16,575 bases of DNA from Syntrophomonas sp. UBA4807 (lineage in GTDB: Bacteria; Bacillota; Syntrophomonadia; Syntrophomonadales; Syntrophomonadaceae), in contig DHGD01000074.1 of assembly GCA_002402575.1 (NCBI GenBank), positions 25,045-41,619 on the forward strand, written 5' to 3'. A model generated the notes under the pieces. The model made no database searches. It was not told where the DNA came from and saw only the letters and a list, made by a program, of their open reading frames with translations. The position numbers were made by a program, and so were the translations under genes. Position 1 is the stretch's first letter. Every line of letters begins with the position of its first letter. Positions 6,367 through 13,469 of this stretch are shown one piece after another.

Positions 6367-6735
6367 CTATTTCTTCCTGCCCCCCGCGGTCCGTTTGGGC
6401 CCTTTGCGGGTACGTGCATTTGTCTTGGTATTCTGGCCTCTGACCGGCAGACCGCGCCGATGACGGATACCCCGGTAACAGCTCAGATCCATCAATCTCT
6501 TGATGTCCATGCTGACCTGCCGTCTCAAATCGCCTTCTACGGTATAGCTCTTCTCGATGATCTCTCTCAGCCTGGAAACTTCTTCCTCGGTTAAATCTTT
6601 CACCCTGGTATCGGGATTTATACCTGCCTGGGCCAAGATCTCCCGGGAGGAAGGCCTGCCAATGCCGAAAATATATGTTAGCGACACTTCCACTCTTTTG
6701 TCCCGCGGTAAGTCTACACCAGCTATTCTTGCCAA
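6367..6735 (-). CDS. rpsM: 30S ribosomal protein S13 (uS13)
   Basis: S13 sits at the top of the 30S head, contacts the large subunit through intersubunit bridges and touches P-site tRNA with its basic tail. The 122-residue protein opens ARIAGVDLPRDKRVEVSLTY and has the GIGRPSSREIL helix-hairpin region, SCYRGIRHRRGLPVRGQNTKTNARTRKG-type loop (residues about 88-115) and the tail GGRKK. Start is TTG with a clear GGAGGTG site seven bases before it. It follows rpmJ by 20 bases. Confidence 0.97.
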   Translation of the reverse strand: MARIAGVDLPRDKRVEVSLTYIFGIGRPSSREILAQAGINPDTRVKDLTEEEVSRLREIIEKSYTVEGDLRRQVSMDIKRLMDLSCYRGIRHRRGLPVRGQNTKTNARTRKGPKRTAGGRKK

Positions 6736-6755
6736 ATCTTTTCACCTCCGATTTA

Positions 6756-6869
6756 TTAGCCTTGAACCTGTTTATGCTTGGGGTTCTCACATATCACCAT
6801 GACTCGCCCCTTGCGTTTAATGATCTTGCATTTTTCGCACATGGGCTTGACTGACGGTTTAACCTTCAA
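6756..6869 (-). CDS. rpmJ: 50S ribosomal protein L36 (bL36), zinc-binding form
   Basis: L36 is the smallest large-subunit protein and helps organise 23S rRNA below the L7/L12 stalk. This 37-residue gene, read on the minus strand, gives MKVKPSVKPMCEKCKIIKRK followed by GRVMVICENPKHKQVQG. Cys11, Cys14, Cys27 and His32 form the zinc site of the C+ form. The start is TTG with a GAGGAGGT site seven bases upstream, which fixes it exactly. It lies 27 bases after infA and 20 before rpsM, the standard place. Confidence 0.97.
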   Translation of the reverse strand: MKVKPSVKPMCEKCKIIKRKGRVMVICENPKHKQVQG

Positions 6870-6896
6870 GATGTCTACCTCCTCGTCTGACTGTGC

Positions 6897-7115
6897 CTAC
6901 TTGAAACGGTAAGTTATTCTGCCGCGGTTCAAATCATAAGGGGAAAGTTCTACCATCACCCTGTCCCCCGGTAGTATCCTGATAAAATTCATTCGCATTT
7001 TACCTGAAATATGGGCGAGGACCTTATGGCCATTTTCCAGTTCTACTCTGAACATGGCGTTAGGCAGCGGCTCAATCACCTTACCCTCAATCTCAATTAC
7101 ATCCTCCTTAGCCAT
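6897..7115 (-). CDS. infA: Translation initiation factor IF-1
   Basis: IF-1 binds the 30S A site during initiation and steers the initiator tRNA to the P site together with IF-2 and IF-3. The product has the exact family length of 72 residues and is a single OB-fold (S1-like) domain: KEDVIEIEGKVIEPLPNAMF, GHKVLAHISGKMRMNFIRIL and GDRVMVELSPYDLNRGRITY. The stop of the KOW gene upstream and this ATG abut as TAAATG, and the GGAGG site lies inside the last codons of that gene, so translation is probably coupled. Confidence 0.98.
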   Translation of the reverse strand: MAKEDVIEIEGKVIEPLPNAMFRVELENGHKVLAHISGKMRMNFIRILPGDRVMVELSPYDLNRGRITYRFK

Positions 7116-7412
7116 TTACCAGACCTCCTTCCCATTAGCTGCCTCGATAGTCTTGATGTTTTTCAGGTATTTTCGCAACACATGGTTTCCCGGTATCTCG
7201 CCGCTATTAATGATTGCAACGATCTCATCAGCGCGCGTGCCAGTGAACTGAATATGTTTGATATTTTTGACCTTGGGGTTTTCGATTTTCCTCAAATCTC
7301 CGTCCGCCAGAGTTACAAACCGGTCGTTCACTATCCCGACGACAATAAACATGCGACCCTTATCCCGGCCGGTTTTAGAATAAACTACTTTTCCCAGAAT
7401 TTCTTCTATAAT
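7116..7412 (-). CDS. KOW-domain RNA-binding protein (L14e-like), start codon unclear
   Basis: The protein belongs to the small KOW-domain RNA-binding family often found between adk or map and infA in clostridia; its exact role is not established. The conserved opening GKVVYSKTGRDKGRMFIVVG shows that translation must begin before the ATG at 7352, which falls inside the KOW motif. In frame upstream there is no ATG, GTG or TTG back to the adk stop codon. The best placed site is GGGGG (7426-7422), nine bases before ATT 7412, with ATA 7409 next; CTG 7397 is a further option. I mark ATT (98 residues) with low certainty about the start. A sequencing indel is the alternative. The stop at 7116 touches infA. 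Confidence 0.75.
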   Translation of the reverse strand: MIEEILGKVVYSKTGRDKGRMFIVVGIVNDRFVTLADGDLRKIENPKVKNIKHIQFTGTRADEIVAIINSGEIPGNHVLRKYLKNIKTIEAANGKEVW

Positions 7413-7493
7413 TACCGTACACCCCCGTTTGATCGGTATGGTTCCGTTTTGAGCAACTGTATAGTTTTTGCTCCAGCTTATGATGCGAACCCT

Positions 7494-8141
7494 TTATAAA
7501 CCGGCCAAAACTTCCTGGATATCGGCAAAAACTTGGTTGGCGGCACGGTCGCCATCTATGCTATACAGAATCCCGCGCTGCTGATAATACCCCAACAGCG
7601 GGCTGGTCTGTTGATGGTAGACCTCAAGTCGCCGTCTGGCGGTCTCTTCCTGGTCATCACTGCGCTGCAAAAGCTTTCCGCCGCATTTGTCGCACACCCC
7701 TGCCTGGGCCGGGGGATTGAATACGGTATGGTATACGGTCTTGCAGGCGGCGCAGCTGACCCTGCCAGTGGTGCGCTGAATCAATACCTCATCCGGCACC
7801 GCTATATTAATAGCCGCTTCAATCCTCCCACCCAGCTTTTTCATCACCTGGTCCAGTGCCTCAGCCTGTACTATGGTACGGGGAAACCCGTCTAAGAGAA
7901 AGCCCTGCTGGCAGTCGGATTGAGCTAACCGCTCTTCCACAATGCCGATAGTCACTTCGTCCGGGACAAGCTGGCCTTGCTCCATGTAGGATTTGGCCTT
8001 CAGTCCCATTGCAGTGCCTTGCTGTACAGCTTCCCGGAACATATCCCCGGTGGATATATGCGGAACTGGATAGGCGGCCTTGATCGTATCCGCCTGTGTT
8101 CCCTTGCCAGCTCCGGGAGGCCCCATCAAAATCAGGTTCAT
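7494..8141 (-). CDS. adk: Adenylate kinase, zinc-lid type
   Basis: Adenylate kinase interconverts ATP and AMP with two ADP in the cytoplasm, keeping the adenylate pool balanced. The 215-residue protein has the P-loop GPPGAGKGT at residues 7-15, the AMP-binding block HISTGDMFR, the FLLDGFPRT motif at 81-89, and a long LID domain with Cys130, Cys133, Cys150 and Cys153 as a structural zinc site, as in many Gram-positives. ATG 8141 has a GGGAGG site. It lies 13 bases after secY. The gene that commonly follows, map, is missing here. Confidence 0.98.
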   Translation of the reverse strand: MNLILMGPPGAGKGTQADTIKAAYPVPHISTGDMFREAVQQGTAMGLKAKSYMEQGQLVPDEVTIGIVEERLAQSDCQQGFLLDGFPRTIVQAEALDQVMKKLGGRIEAAINIAVPDEVLIQRTTGRVSCAACKTVYHTVFNPPAQAGVCDKCGGKLLQRSDDQEETARRRLEVYHQQTSPLLGYYQQRGILYSIDGDRAANQVFADIQEVLAGL

Positions 8142-8154
8142 TGAATTCGCCTCC

Positions 8155-9420
8155 CTATTTTACAAAGCCTTCGTAACTGCGCAGCAATAAGTTGGATTCC
8201 ACTTGCTTCATGGTATCCAGGGCCACACCGACCATTATCAGGAGGGATGTGCCTCCGAATGCCAGACTGCTGACTTTGGTAGCATATACTATAAAGTTGG
8301 GCAAAACTGCAATCAAAGCCAGGAATATACCACCTGCCAGGGTAAGCCTGGTTAAAACCCGGTCAATATATTCAGCCGTAGGTCTGCCTGGTCTGATACC
8401 GGGGACAAAACCTCCGTATTTTTTGATATTCTCCGCAACATCAGCGGGATTGAAGATAATTGAAATATAGAAAAAGGTAAAAAATACGATCAGCAAGGCG
8501 TATAACAGATTATACAGCACGCTGCCTTGGTGGAAGTAATTGTTCAGGAAGTTGTTGAATCCTGAAGCCGGATCCATCCATGCTCCAATTGTTGCCGGAA
8601 ACATCAATACGGACATGGCAAAAATAATCGGGATGACTCCAGCGGTGTTCACCTTCAGAGGCAGGAAGGTGCTCTGTCCGCCATACATTTTGCGTCCTAC
8701 AACTCGCTTGGCATACTGCACCGGCAGTCGTCTCTGTCCTTCGTTAACGGCGATGATGGCCACTATTATGGCTAAAGCCAACACTATGAACAACACCACG
8801 TTAAAAGCCCCGATGATCCCGCCGGCTAATTCCTGGCTAACTCCGGCTATCTGGCTTGGTATGCGCGACACAATGCCGGCAAAAATCAACAGTGAAATTC
8901 CGTTGCCGATGCCTTTTTCGGTGATCATCTCACCAATCCACATCAACAAGGCCGTTCCCGCCGTCAGACATATGGCAATGAACAAGTAGGTCCAGAAGCT
9001 GGGATGGTTCACCGCGCCGTTACGTCCTAAAGCCACCGCCATGCCCATGGCCTGGATGAAGGCCAGGATAACCGTGCCGTACCTGGTATATTGAGCTATG
9101 ACCTTGCGCCCTTCCTCGCCCTCTTTTTGCAGTTGCTCCAGCTTGGGTATGACTACCGTCAAGAGCGACATGATTATTGACGAGTTAATATAGGGCGTAA
9201 TGCTCATGGCAAAAATGCTGAAGCGTTTGAAAGCGCCCCCCGAAATTATGTCAAAAAAATTGAAAAGTTGCCCGCTTAGGAACTTCTGCACCGCATCGGC
9301 GTCTATGCCCGGGACCGGAATATGCGCCCCTAATCTAAAAACCAGGAACATAAACAGTGTGAAGAGCAGCTTTTGCCTCAAGTCACCTACTTTGACTGCC
9401 TTTTGCAATGACCCCAGCAT
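8155..9420 (-). CDS. secY: Protein translocase subunit SecY
   Basis: SecY is the membrane channel of the Sec translocon, exporting unfolded proteins with SecA and inserting membrane proteins co-translationally. The 421-residue sequence shows ten hydrophobic segments and the family landmarks FRLGAHIPVPGID in the first segment, the plug region around FDIISGGAFKRFSIFAMSI-like residues 54-72, GIGNGISLLIF, VNEGQRRLPVQYAKR in the cytosolic loop, and GIRPGRPTAEYI. Its ATG overlaps the rplO stop by one base (TGATG), and GAGGTGATC, a near-perfect ribosome binding match, lies inside the end of rplO. Expression is therefore tied to L15. Confidence 0.98.
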   Translation of the reverse strand: MLGSLQKAVKVGDLRQKLLFTLFMFLVFRLGAHIPVPGIDADAVQKFLSGQLFNFFDIISGGAFKRFSIFAMSITPYINSSIIMSLLTVVIPKLEQLQKEGEEGRKVIAQYTRYGTVILAFIQAMGMAVALGRNGAVNHPSFWTYLFIAICLTAGTALLMWIGEMITEKGIGNGISLLIFAGIVSRIPSQIAGVSQELAGGIIGAFNVVLFIVLALAIIVAIIAVNEGQRRLPVQYAKRVVGRKMYGGQSTFLPLKVNTAGVIPIIFAMSVLMFPATIGAWMDPASGFNNFLNNYFHQGSVLYNLLYALLIVFFTFFYISIIFNPADVAENIKKYGGFVPGIRPGRPTAEYIDRVLTRLTLAGGIFLALIAVLPNFIVYATKVSSLAFGGTSLLIMVGVALDTMKQVESNLLLRSYEGFVK

Positions 9421-9860
9421 CAGATCACCTCAACTCTACCACCCACAGCGGTGACTTTTTCTTCCGCCTGACGGCTAACCTTGTGAACCTTCAGAGTCAG
9501 TTTGCGTTCCAAAACGCCGTCTCCTAACACCTTTACCCCGTCGTGCATGGCCTTGACAATACCGGCCTCTTTCAGCAATTCAGGTGTAACCTCGGTTCCG
9601 TCGTTGAAAACATTCAAATCCTTAACGTTGACAATTGCATAACGGGTTGCAAATATATTGGTAAATCCCCGCTTGGGAATCCGCCTCTGCAGCGGCATCT
9701 GTCCACCCTCGAAGCCAGGTCTGACCCCTCCGCCAGCCCGGGCTTTCTGCCCTTTATGGCCTTTGGTGGAAGTCTTGCCATGACCGGAGCCGATTCCCCG
9801 GCCAATGCGTTTGGTTCGTTTATTGGCGCCGGATGGAGATTTCAGTTCATGCAGTTTCAC
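9420..9860 (-). CDS. rplO: 50S ribosomal protein L15 (uL15)
   Basis: L15 is a late-binding large-subunit protein that reaches deep into 23S rRNA by a long basic N-terminal arm. The arm is visible at residues 1-60 (LHELKSPSGANKRTKRIGRG, HGKTSTKGHKGQKAR, GGVRPGFEGGQMPLQRRIPK), followed by the globular domain. The 146-residue length is typical. The start is GTG after a GGGAGG site, and rpmD ends 15 bases before it. The stop overlaps the secY start by one base. Confidence 0.97.
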   Translation of the reverse strand: MKLHELKSPSGANKRTKRIGRGIGSGHGKTSTKGHKGQKARAGGGVRPGFEGGQMPLQRRIPKRGFTNIFATRYAIVNVKDLNVFNDGTEVTPELLKEAGIVKAMHDGVKVLGDGVLERKLTLKVHKVSRQAEEKVTAVGGRVEVI

Positions 9861-9875
9861 TTTAAAACCTCCCTG

Positions 9876-10064
9876 TTATTGCTGTACTTCTTCCACGGAA
9901 ACCAGGTGCCGCACCTTGTTGATCTGGCCGCGCAGTTCCGGGCTATCCTGTCTTATCACACTTTGATTCAGCTTTCTTAGGCCCAGGCTCTTGATGGTCA
10001 ATCTCTGGGTTTGGGGACATCCGATGAAGCTCTTGGACCAGGTAATCTTAATCATATTAGCCAC
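9876..10064 (-). CDS. rpmD: 50S ribosomal protein L30 (uL30)
   Basis: L30 is a small large-subunit protein with a ferredoxin-like fold; Escherichia and Bacillus have the same short form. The product reads ANMIKITWSKSFIGCPQTQR and continues with TIKSLGLRKLNQSVIR and the C-terminal INKVRHLVSVEEV. I chose GTG 10064 (62 residues) because GGAGGA stands seven bases before it; an upstream ATG at 10097 lies inside rpsE, and the internal ATG three codons later is less well spaced. The rpsE stop is 13 bases upstream. Confidence 0.95.
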   Translation of the reverse strand: MANMIKITWSKSFIGCPQTQRLTIKSLGLRKLNQSVIRQDSPELRGQINKVRHLVSVEEVQQ

Positions 10065-10077
10065 AACTATTTCCTCC

Positions 10078-10581
10078 CTAACCCGTAATCTCATCAATGG
10101 TCTTGCCCCGCTGGCGGGCCACCACTTCAGCCTTCTTCAGGCTTTTAAGCCCTTCCATGGTGGCGTGTACCATGTTGTTGGAGTTGGAAGAACCCAACGA
10201 CTTGGTGAGAATGTCCTTGATACCTGCCGATTCCAGAACCGCACGCACCGGTCCGCCGGCGATAACACCAGTTCCGGCTGAGGCCGGTTTGAGCATGACC
10301 TGCCCGGCGCCAAACCTGCCCAGTATGGGATGAGGTATGGTGCGTTCGTCGATCAAGGGTATTTCGATCATGTTCTTCTTAGCATTTTCAACCGCCTTGC
10401 GGATGGCTTCCGGCACTTCGGTGGCTTTACCTTTGCCGGTGCCGACTTTGCCAGCGCCATCACCGACCACCACCAGGGCGCTGAAACTAAACCTGCGGCC
10501 GCCTTTGACGACCTTGGCCACACGCCTGATGTTGACAACCTTTTCTATCAGTTCAGGAGCGGCTTGTTCTCTTTCGTTCAT
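10078..10581 (-). CDS. rpsE: 30S ribosomal protein S5 (uS5)
   Basis: S5 helps form the mRNA entry site of the 30S subunit and affects decoding accuracy. The sequence has the double-stranded RNA-binding fold (VVNIRRVAKVVKGGRRFSFS, VVVGDGAGKVGTGKGKATEV) in residues about 12-75 and the C-terminal domain with GTGVIAGGPVRAVLE and SLGSSNSNNMVHATMEGL. I start at ATG 10581 (167 residues, MNEREQ), with AGGAGGGA just upstream; a longer reading from 10665 would overlap rplR and has no family support. rplR ends 28 bases upstream. Confidence 0.96.
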   Translation of the reverse strand: MNEREQAAPELIEKVVNIRRVAKVVKGGRRFSFSALVVVGDGAGKVGTGKGKATEVPEAIRKAVENAKKNMIEIPLIDERTIPHPILGRFGAGQVMLKPASAGTGVIAGGPVRAVLESAGIKDILTKSLGSSNSNNMVHATMEGLKSLKKAEVVARQRGKTIDEITG

Positions 10582-10609
10582 CCTTTCCCTCCTAGCTTGA
10601 TCGCTGGTC

Positions 10610-10975
10610 TTAAAACTCGAGACCGCCTTCTCGGGCAGCATCAGCCAGGGCGGCAATACCGCCATGGTATTTGTAGCCGTTGCGGTCGAATACTACAGTG
10701 CTAATACCTTTTTCCCGGGCTTTACGCGCGATGGCAGCTCCAACTTCCTTGGCGGCAGCTTCATTTGTCCGGGAAGGCAGATCTTTAAGATCCGCTTCCA
10801 GGGTGGAAGCCGATACCATGGTAATCCCCTTGCTGTCATCTATGATCTGAGCATAGATGTGGCTCAGGCTCTTATAAACACACAAACGGGGAACCGTGCT
10901 GGTACCAGCCAATTTGCGGCGGATGCGCTTGTGTTTCTTATCCCTGAGGCTCTTTTTGCTGGACTTTTTAAACAA
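10610..10975 (-). CDS. rplR: 50S ribosomal protein L18 (uL18)
   Basis: L18 binds 5S rRNA and, with L5, attaches it to the central protuberance of the large subunit. The 121-residue protein has a basic N-terminus (FKKSSKKSLRDKKHKRIRRK) and the family blocks GTSTVPRLCVYKSLSHIYAQ, GITMVSASTLE, VGAAIARKAREKGI and VFDRNGYKYHGGIAALADAA ending in REGGLEF. The start is TTG, since the nearby ATG at about 10979 reads into a stop after three codons; the AAGGGAG site is about 10 bases away. rplF ends 21 bases upstream. Confidence 0.96.
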   Translation of the reverse strand: MFKKSSKKSLRDKKHKRIRRKLAGTSTVPRLCVYKSLSHIYAQIIDDSKGITMVSASTLEADLKDLPSRTNEAAAKEVGAAIARKAREKGISTVVFDRNGYKYHGGIAALADAAREGGLEF

Positions 10976-10996
10976 CCATTGTCACTCCCTTCCTGG

Positions 10997-11536
10997 TTAT
11001 CTGGAGCCAGACTTGCCGGCTTTGCGCCTGACAACTTCATTTTCAAATTTAATACCTTTACCTTTATATGGCTCCGGTTTTCTGATGGCACGGATATGGG
11101 CGGCGGTATTGCCTACCAGCTGTTTGTCAATACCCTTTACGGTTATTCTGGTAACCGCTGGGACCTCGAATTCGATGCCTTCAGGAGGCTCGATCTCAAC
11201 CGGATGGGAGAAGCCGATATTCATAACCAGCTTTTTACCCTGCAGCTGCGCCCTGTAGCCTACCCCGACCAGTTCCAATTTGCGTTCGAATCCTCCGCTT
11301 ACCCCCTGCACCATATTGGCCACTAAGGACCGGACCAGGCCGTGGAAAGCACGGTTTTGTTTGTTGTCATTGGGTCTGGCCACTACAAGGGTGTCCCCAT
11401 CCTGGCTGATGGTGATCTCTCCGGGAATATCCTGGCTCAAGGCGCCTTTGGGGCCAGTGACGGTGATTTTTCCGGCGTCTATTTGGGCAGTTACCCCTGC
11501 GGGTAATTCAATAGGTTTTTTACCAATTCTAGACAT
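10997..11536 (-). CDS. rplF: 50S ribosomal protein L6 (uL6)
   Basis: L6 binds 23S rRNA near the sarcin-ricin loop and the factor-binding site. The protein of 179 residues has the two repeated L6 domains: SRIGKKPIELPAGVTAQI through about residue 82, then the second with LELVGVGYRAQLQGKKLVMN, GFSHPVEIEPPEGIEFEV and the signature PEPYKGKGIKFENEVVRRK near the end. The ATG is preceded by GGAGGGG. It lies 18 bases after rpsH and 21 before rplR in the usual spc order. Confidence 0.98.
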   Translation of the reverse strand: MSRIGKKPIELPAGVTAQIDAGKITVTGPKGALSQDIPGEITISQDGDTLVVARPNDNKQNRAFHGLVRSLVANMVQGVSGGFERKLELVGVGYRAQLQGKKLVMNIGFSHPVEIEPPEGIEFEVPAVTRITVKGIDKQLVGNTAAHIRAIRKPEPYKGKGIKFENEVVRRKAGKSGSR

Positions 11537-11554
11537 TCTTCACCCCTCCTTCGG

Positions 11555-11953
11555 CTACCAGATATAGCATAGGACTTCCCCGCCGATTCCAATTTTGCGA
11601 GCTTTCTTGTCGCTCATCAGACCCTGCGAAGTAGAAATTACTGCAGTTCCTAATCCTCCCAGAACCTTGGGGATCTCGTCTCTTTTAACATACACCCTCA
11701 GTCCGGGTTTGCTTATTCTTTTAATGCCGGTAATAACTTTTTCTTTGTTGGGGCCGTATTTCAGATAAACTCTGATTACGCCCTGCTTACCGTCTTTGAT
11801 ATATTCGTAATCCCTGATGTAACCTTCTTCCTTCATAATGCCTGCAATGGCCAGCTTTATCTTGGAAGAGGGGATCTCAACGGTTTCATGCATGACCATA
11901 TTGCCATTGCGAATCCTGGTCAGGAAGTCGGCTACTGGATCAGTCATGACCAT
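11555..11953 (-). CDS. rpsH: 30S ribosomal protein S8 (uS8)
   Basis: S8 binds helix 21 of 16S rRNA and organises the central domain of the 30S subunit. Its 132 residues contain DPVADFLTRIRNGNMVMHET at the N-terminus and the signature RVYVKRDEIPKVLGGLGTAV, then SQGLMSDKKARKIGIGGEVL and the final CYIW. ATG 11953 is eight bases after a GGAGG site; the second ATG two codons on is spaced less well. In enterobacteria S8 represses the spc operon at a site near rplE; I see no clear copy of that site here. Confidence 0.98.
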   Translation of the reverse strand: MVMTDPVADFLTRIRNGNMVMHETVEIPSSKIKLAIAGIMKEEGYIRDYEYIKDGKQGVIRVYLKYGPNKEKVITGIKRISKPGLRVYVKRDEIPKVLGGLGTAVISTSQGLMSDKKARKIGIGGEVLCYIW

Positions 11954-11977
11954 ACTAAATACCTCCTTTATTACAAC

Positions 11978-12163
11978 TTACCAGCTCGCCTTTTTTACCC
12001 CTGGCAGTTCACCTTTGTGTGCGAGTCCACGGAAGCAGATGCGGCACATCCCGAATTTGCGCATATAAGCCCGGGGCCGGCCGCAAATCTTGCACCTGTT
12101 ATAAGTACGAACTTCGAACTTTTGATTGCGTTGCTGTTTGGCAATGAGAGCCTTTTTAGCCAT
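11978..12163 (-). CDS. rpsN: 30S ribosomal protein S14 type Z (uS14)
   Basis: This is the short, zinc-binding form of S14, 61 residues, found in the 30S head beside S3, S10 and S19. Cys24, Cys27, Cys40 and Cys43 give two CxxC pairs (NRCKICGRP and FGMCRICFR). The C-terminus KGELPGVKKASW is the family ending. A TAAGGAGGT site precedes the ATG. Bacteria that carry the zinc form often hold a second, zinc-free S14 elsewhere for zinc starvation; none is in this window. Confidence 0.98.
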   Translation of the reverse strand: MAKKALIAKQQRNQKFEVRTYNRCKICGRPRAYMRKFGMCRICFRGLAHKGELPGVKKASW

Positions 12164-12178
12164 TAATCGCTTACCTCC

Positions 12179-12715
12179 TTATCTGAAAGGCATACCCATA
12201 CTTCTCAATAATTCTCTGGCTTCTTCGTCATTCTTAGCGGTGGTGACGATTACCACCTCCAGGCCTCGGACTTTGTCGATCTTGTCATACTCTATCTCCG
12301 GGAAGATGGTCTGTTCCTTAATGCCCAGAGAGTAATTGCCGCGGCCGTCAAAGGCCTGCGGAGATACGCCGCGGAAGTCTCTTACCCGGGGCAGAGCCAA
12401 ATTGATCAGCCGGTCCAGGAACTCATACATACGCTCCCCGCGCAGGGTTACCTTGCAACCGATAGCCATGCCTTCACGTAGTTTGAAGCCAGCGATGGAT
12501 CTCTTGGCCTTAGTGATAACCGGCTTTTGACCGCTGATGATAGTGAGGTCACTGACCGCCCCATCCAACGCTTTCGGATTCTGGACCGCTTCCCCGGTGC
12601 CGATATTGATTACGACTCGGTCTATTTTGGGCACCTGCATAATGTTTTTATAGTTATATTTTTCCATTAATTTAGGCACTATGTCTTGCTTGTATTGCTC
12701 ATATAACCTAGCCAT
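12179..12715 (-). CDS. rplE: 50S ribosomal protein L5 (uL5)
   Basis: L5 binds 5S rRNA and the P-site tRNA T-loop at the central protuberance. The 178-residue protein has MQVPKIDRVVINIGTGEAVQ, the PVITKAKRSIAGFKLREGM signature, LRGERMYEFLDRLINLALPR, and the C-terminal block GVSPQAFDGRGNYSLGIKEQ with FPEIEYDKIDKVRGLEV. Start ATG 12715 follows an AGGAGG site. It is 15 bases before rpsN and 30 after rplX, the standard spc order. Confidence 0.98.
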   Translation of the reverse strand: MARLYEQYKQDIVPKLMEKYNYKNIMQVPKIDRVVINIGTGEAVQNPKALDGAVSDLTIISGQKPVITKAKRSIAGFKLREGMAIGCKVTLRGERMYEFLDRLINLALPRVRDFRGVSPQAFDGRGNYSLGIKEQTIFPEIEYDKIDKVRGLEVVIVTTAKNDEEARELLRSMGMPFR

Positions 12716-12745
12716 GCTTTTAGCTAGCCTCCTTTCCCGGAGAAT

Positions 12746-13054
12746 TTAGTCCAATATTTCTCCGCACTTTTTACACTTTCTCGCTCTCTCTGTCGCAAGC
12801 ACTGCTTTGCCGACACGAGTAGGCTTGTTGCATTTGCCGCAGACAAGCATAACATTGGAAGCATTTATGGGCGCCTCGATGTTTAATATCCCGCCTTGCG
12901 GTACAGTGCGACTGGGTTTTTGATGTTTTTTGACCTTGTTTAAACCTTCTACCACTACTTTATTGTTCCTGGGCAAAACGCGGATGACTTTGCCTTTCTT
13001 GCCCGCGTCTTTCCCGGTCAACACCAGGACATTGTCGCCCTTTTTGATGTTCAT
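12746..13054 (-). CDS. rplX: 50S ribosomal protein L24 (uL24), zinc-ribbon form
   Basis: L24 starts 50S assembly and sits by the peptide tunnel exit. The 102-residue product has the KOW motif at about residues 3-36 (IKKGDNVLVLTGKDAGKKGK) and VVVEGLNKVKKHQKPS, then QGGILNIEAPINASNVMLVC. Unlike the Escherichia and Bacillus proteins it carries Cys72, Cys75, Cys94 and Cys97 as CGKC and CKKC pairs, which should bind zinc. The stretch between the pairs (VGKAVLATERARK) diverges from the usual DGKKVR form. It follows rplN by 18 bases. Confidence 0.97.
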   Translation of the reverse strand: MNIKKGDNVLVLTGKDAGKKGKVIRVLPRNNKVVVEGLNKVKKHQKPSRTVPQGGILNIEAPINASNVMLVCGKCNKPTRVGKAVLATERARKCKKCGEILD

Positions 13055-13072
13055 GCTTCTACACCTCCACCT

Positions 13073-13441
13073 CTACAGGACTTCCGGGGCCAGAGACACG
13101 ATCTTCATAAAGTTGCGATCGCGCAGCTCCCTGGCTACGGGCCCAAAAATACGGGTGCCTTTAGGATTGTTGTTGTCGTCTATAATGACAGCGGCATTCT
13201 CAGAAAAAGCGATATAGGAACCGTCAGGTCTCCTGATCTCCTTTTTGGTGCGGACCACTACCGCCTTGACCACATCGCCTTTCTTAACCACACCGCCGGG
13301 AGATGCCTCCTTGACCGCGGCCATAATGATATCGCCAACCGTGGCGTATTTGCGAGTTGATCCGCCCAGGACTTTGATGCACAGTACTTTTTTGGCGCCG
13401 GTATTGTCGCCAACCTGCAGCATGGTTTCTTGTTGAATCAC
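13073..13441 (-). CDS. rplN: 50S ribosomal protein L14 (uL14)
   Basis: L14 lies at the subunit interface, bridges to 16S rRNA and is the binding site for the silencing factor RsfS. Its 122 residues include IQQETMLQVGDNTGAKKVLC, GDIIMAAVKEASPGGVVKKG, and RRPDGSYIAFSENAAVIIDD, with IFGPVARELRDRNFMKIVSL near the end. The start codon is GTG with a GGGAGGT site. Spacing to rpsQ upstream is 28 bases. Confidence 0.98.
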   Translation of the reverse strand: MIQQETMLQVGDNTGAKKVLCIKVLGGSTRKYATVGDIIMAAVKEASPGGVVKKGDVVKAVVVRTKKEIRRPDGSYIAFSENAAVIIDDNNNPKGTRIFGPVARELRDRNFMKIVSLAPEVL

Positions 13442-13469
13442 GGTGTAACCTCCCTTTTTGCCTTCAGAC

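Noticed and set aside
6308..6790. 160-residue minus-strand frame across rpmJ, rpsM and rpsK
   Set aside because: It is an out-of-frame reading of S13, with no family similarity; the correct frames are rpmJ, rpsM and rpsK.
7011..7499. 162-residue plus-strand reading frame opposite infA and the KOW gene
   Set aside because: It lies antisense to two well-supported genes, has no ribosome binding site of note and its sequence resembles no protein family.
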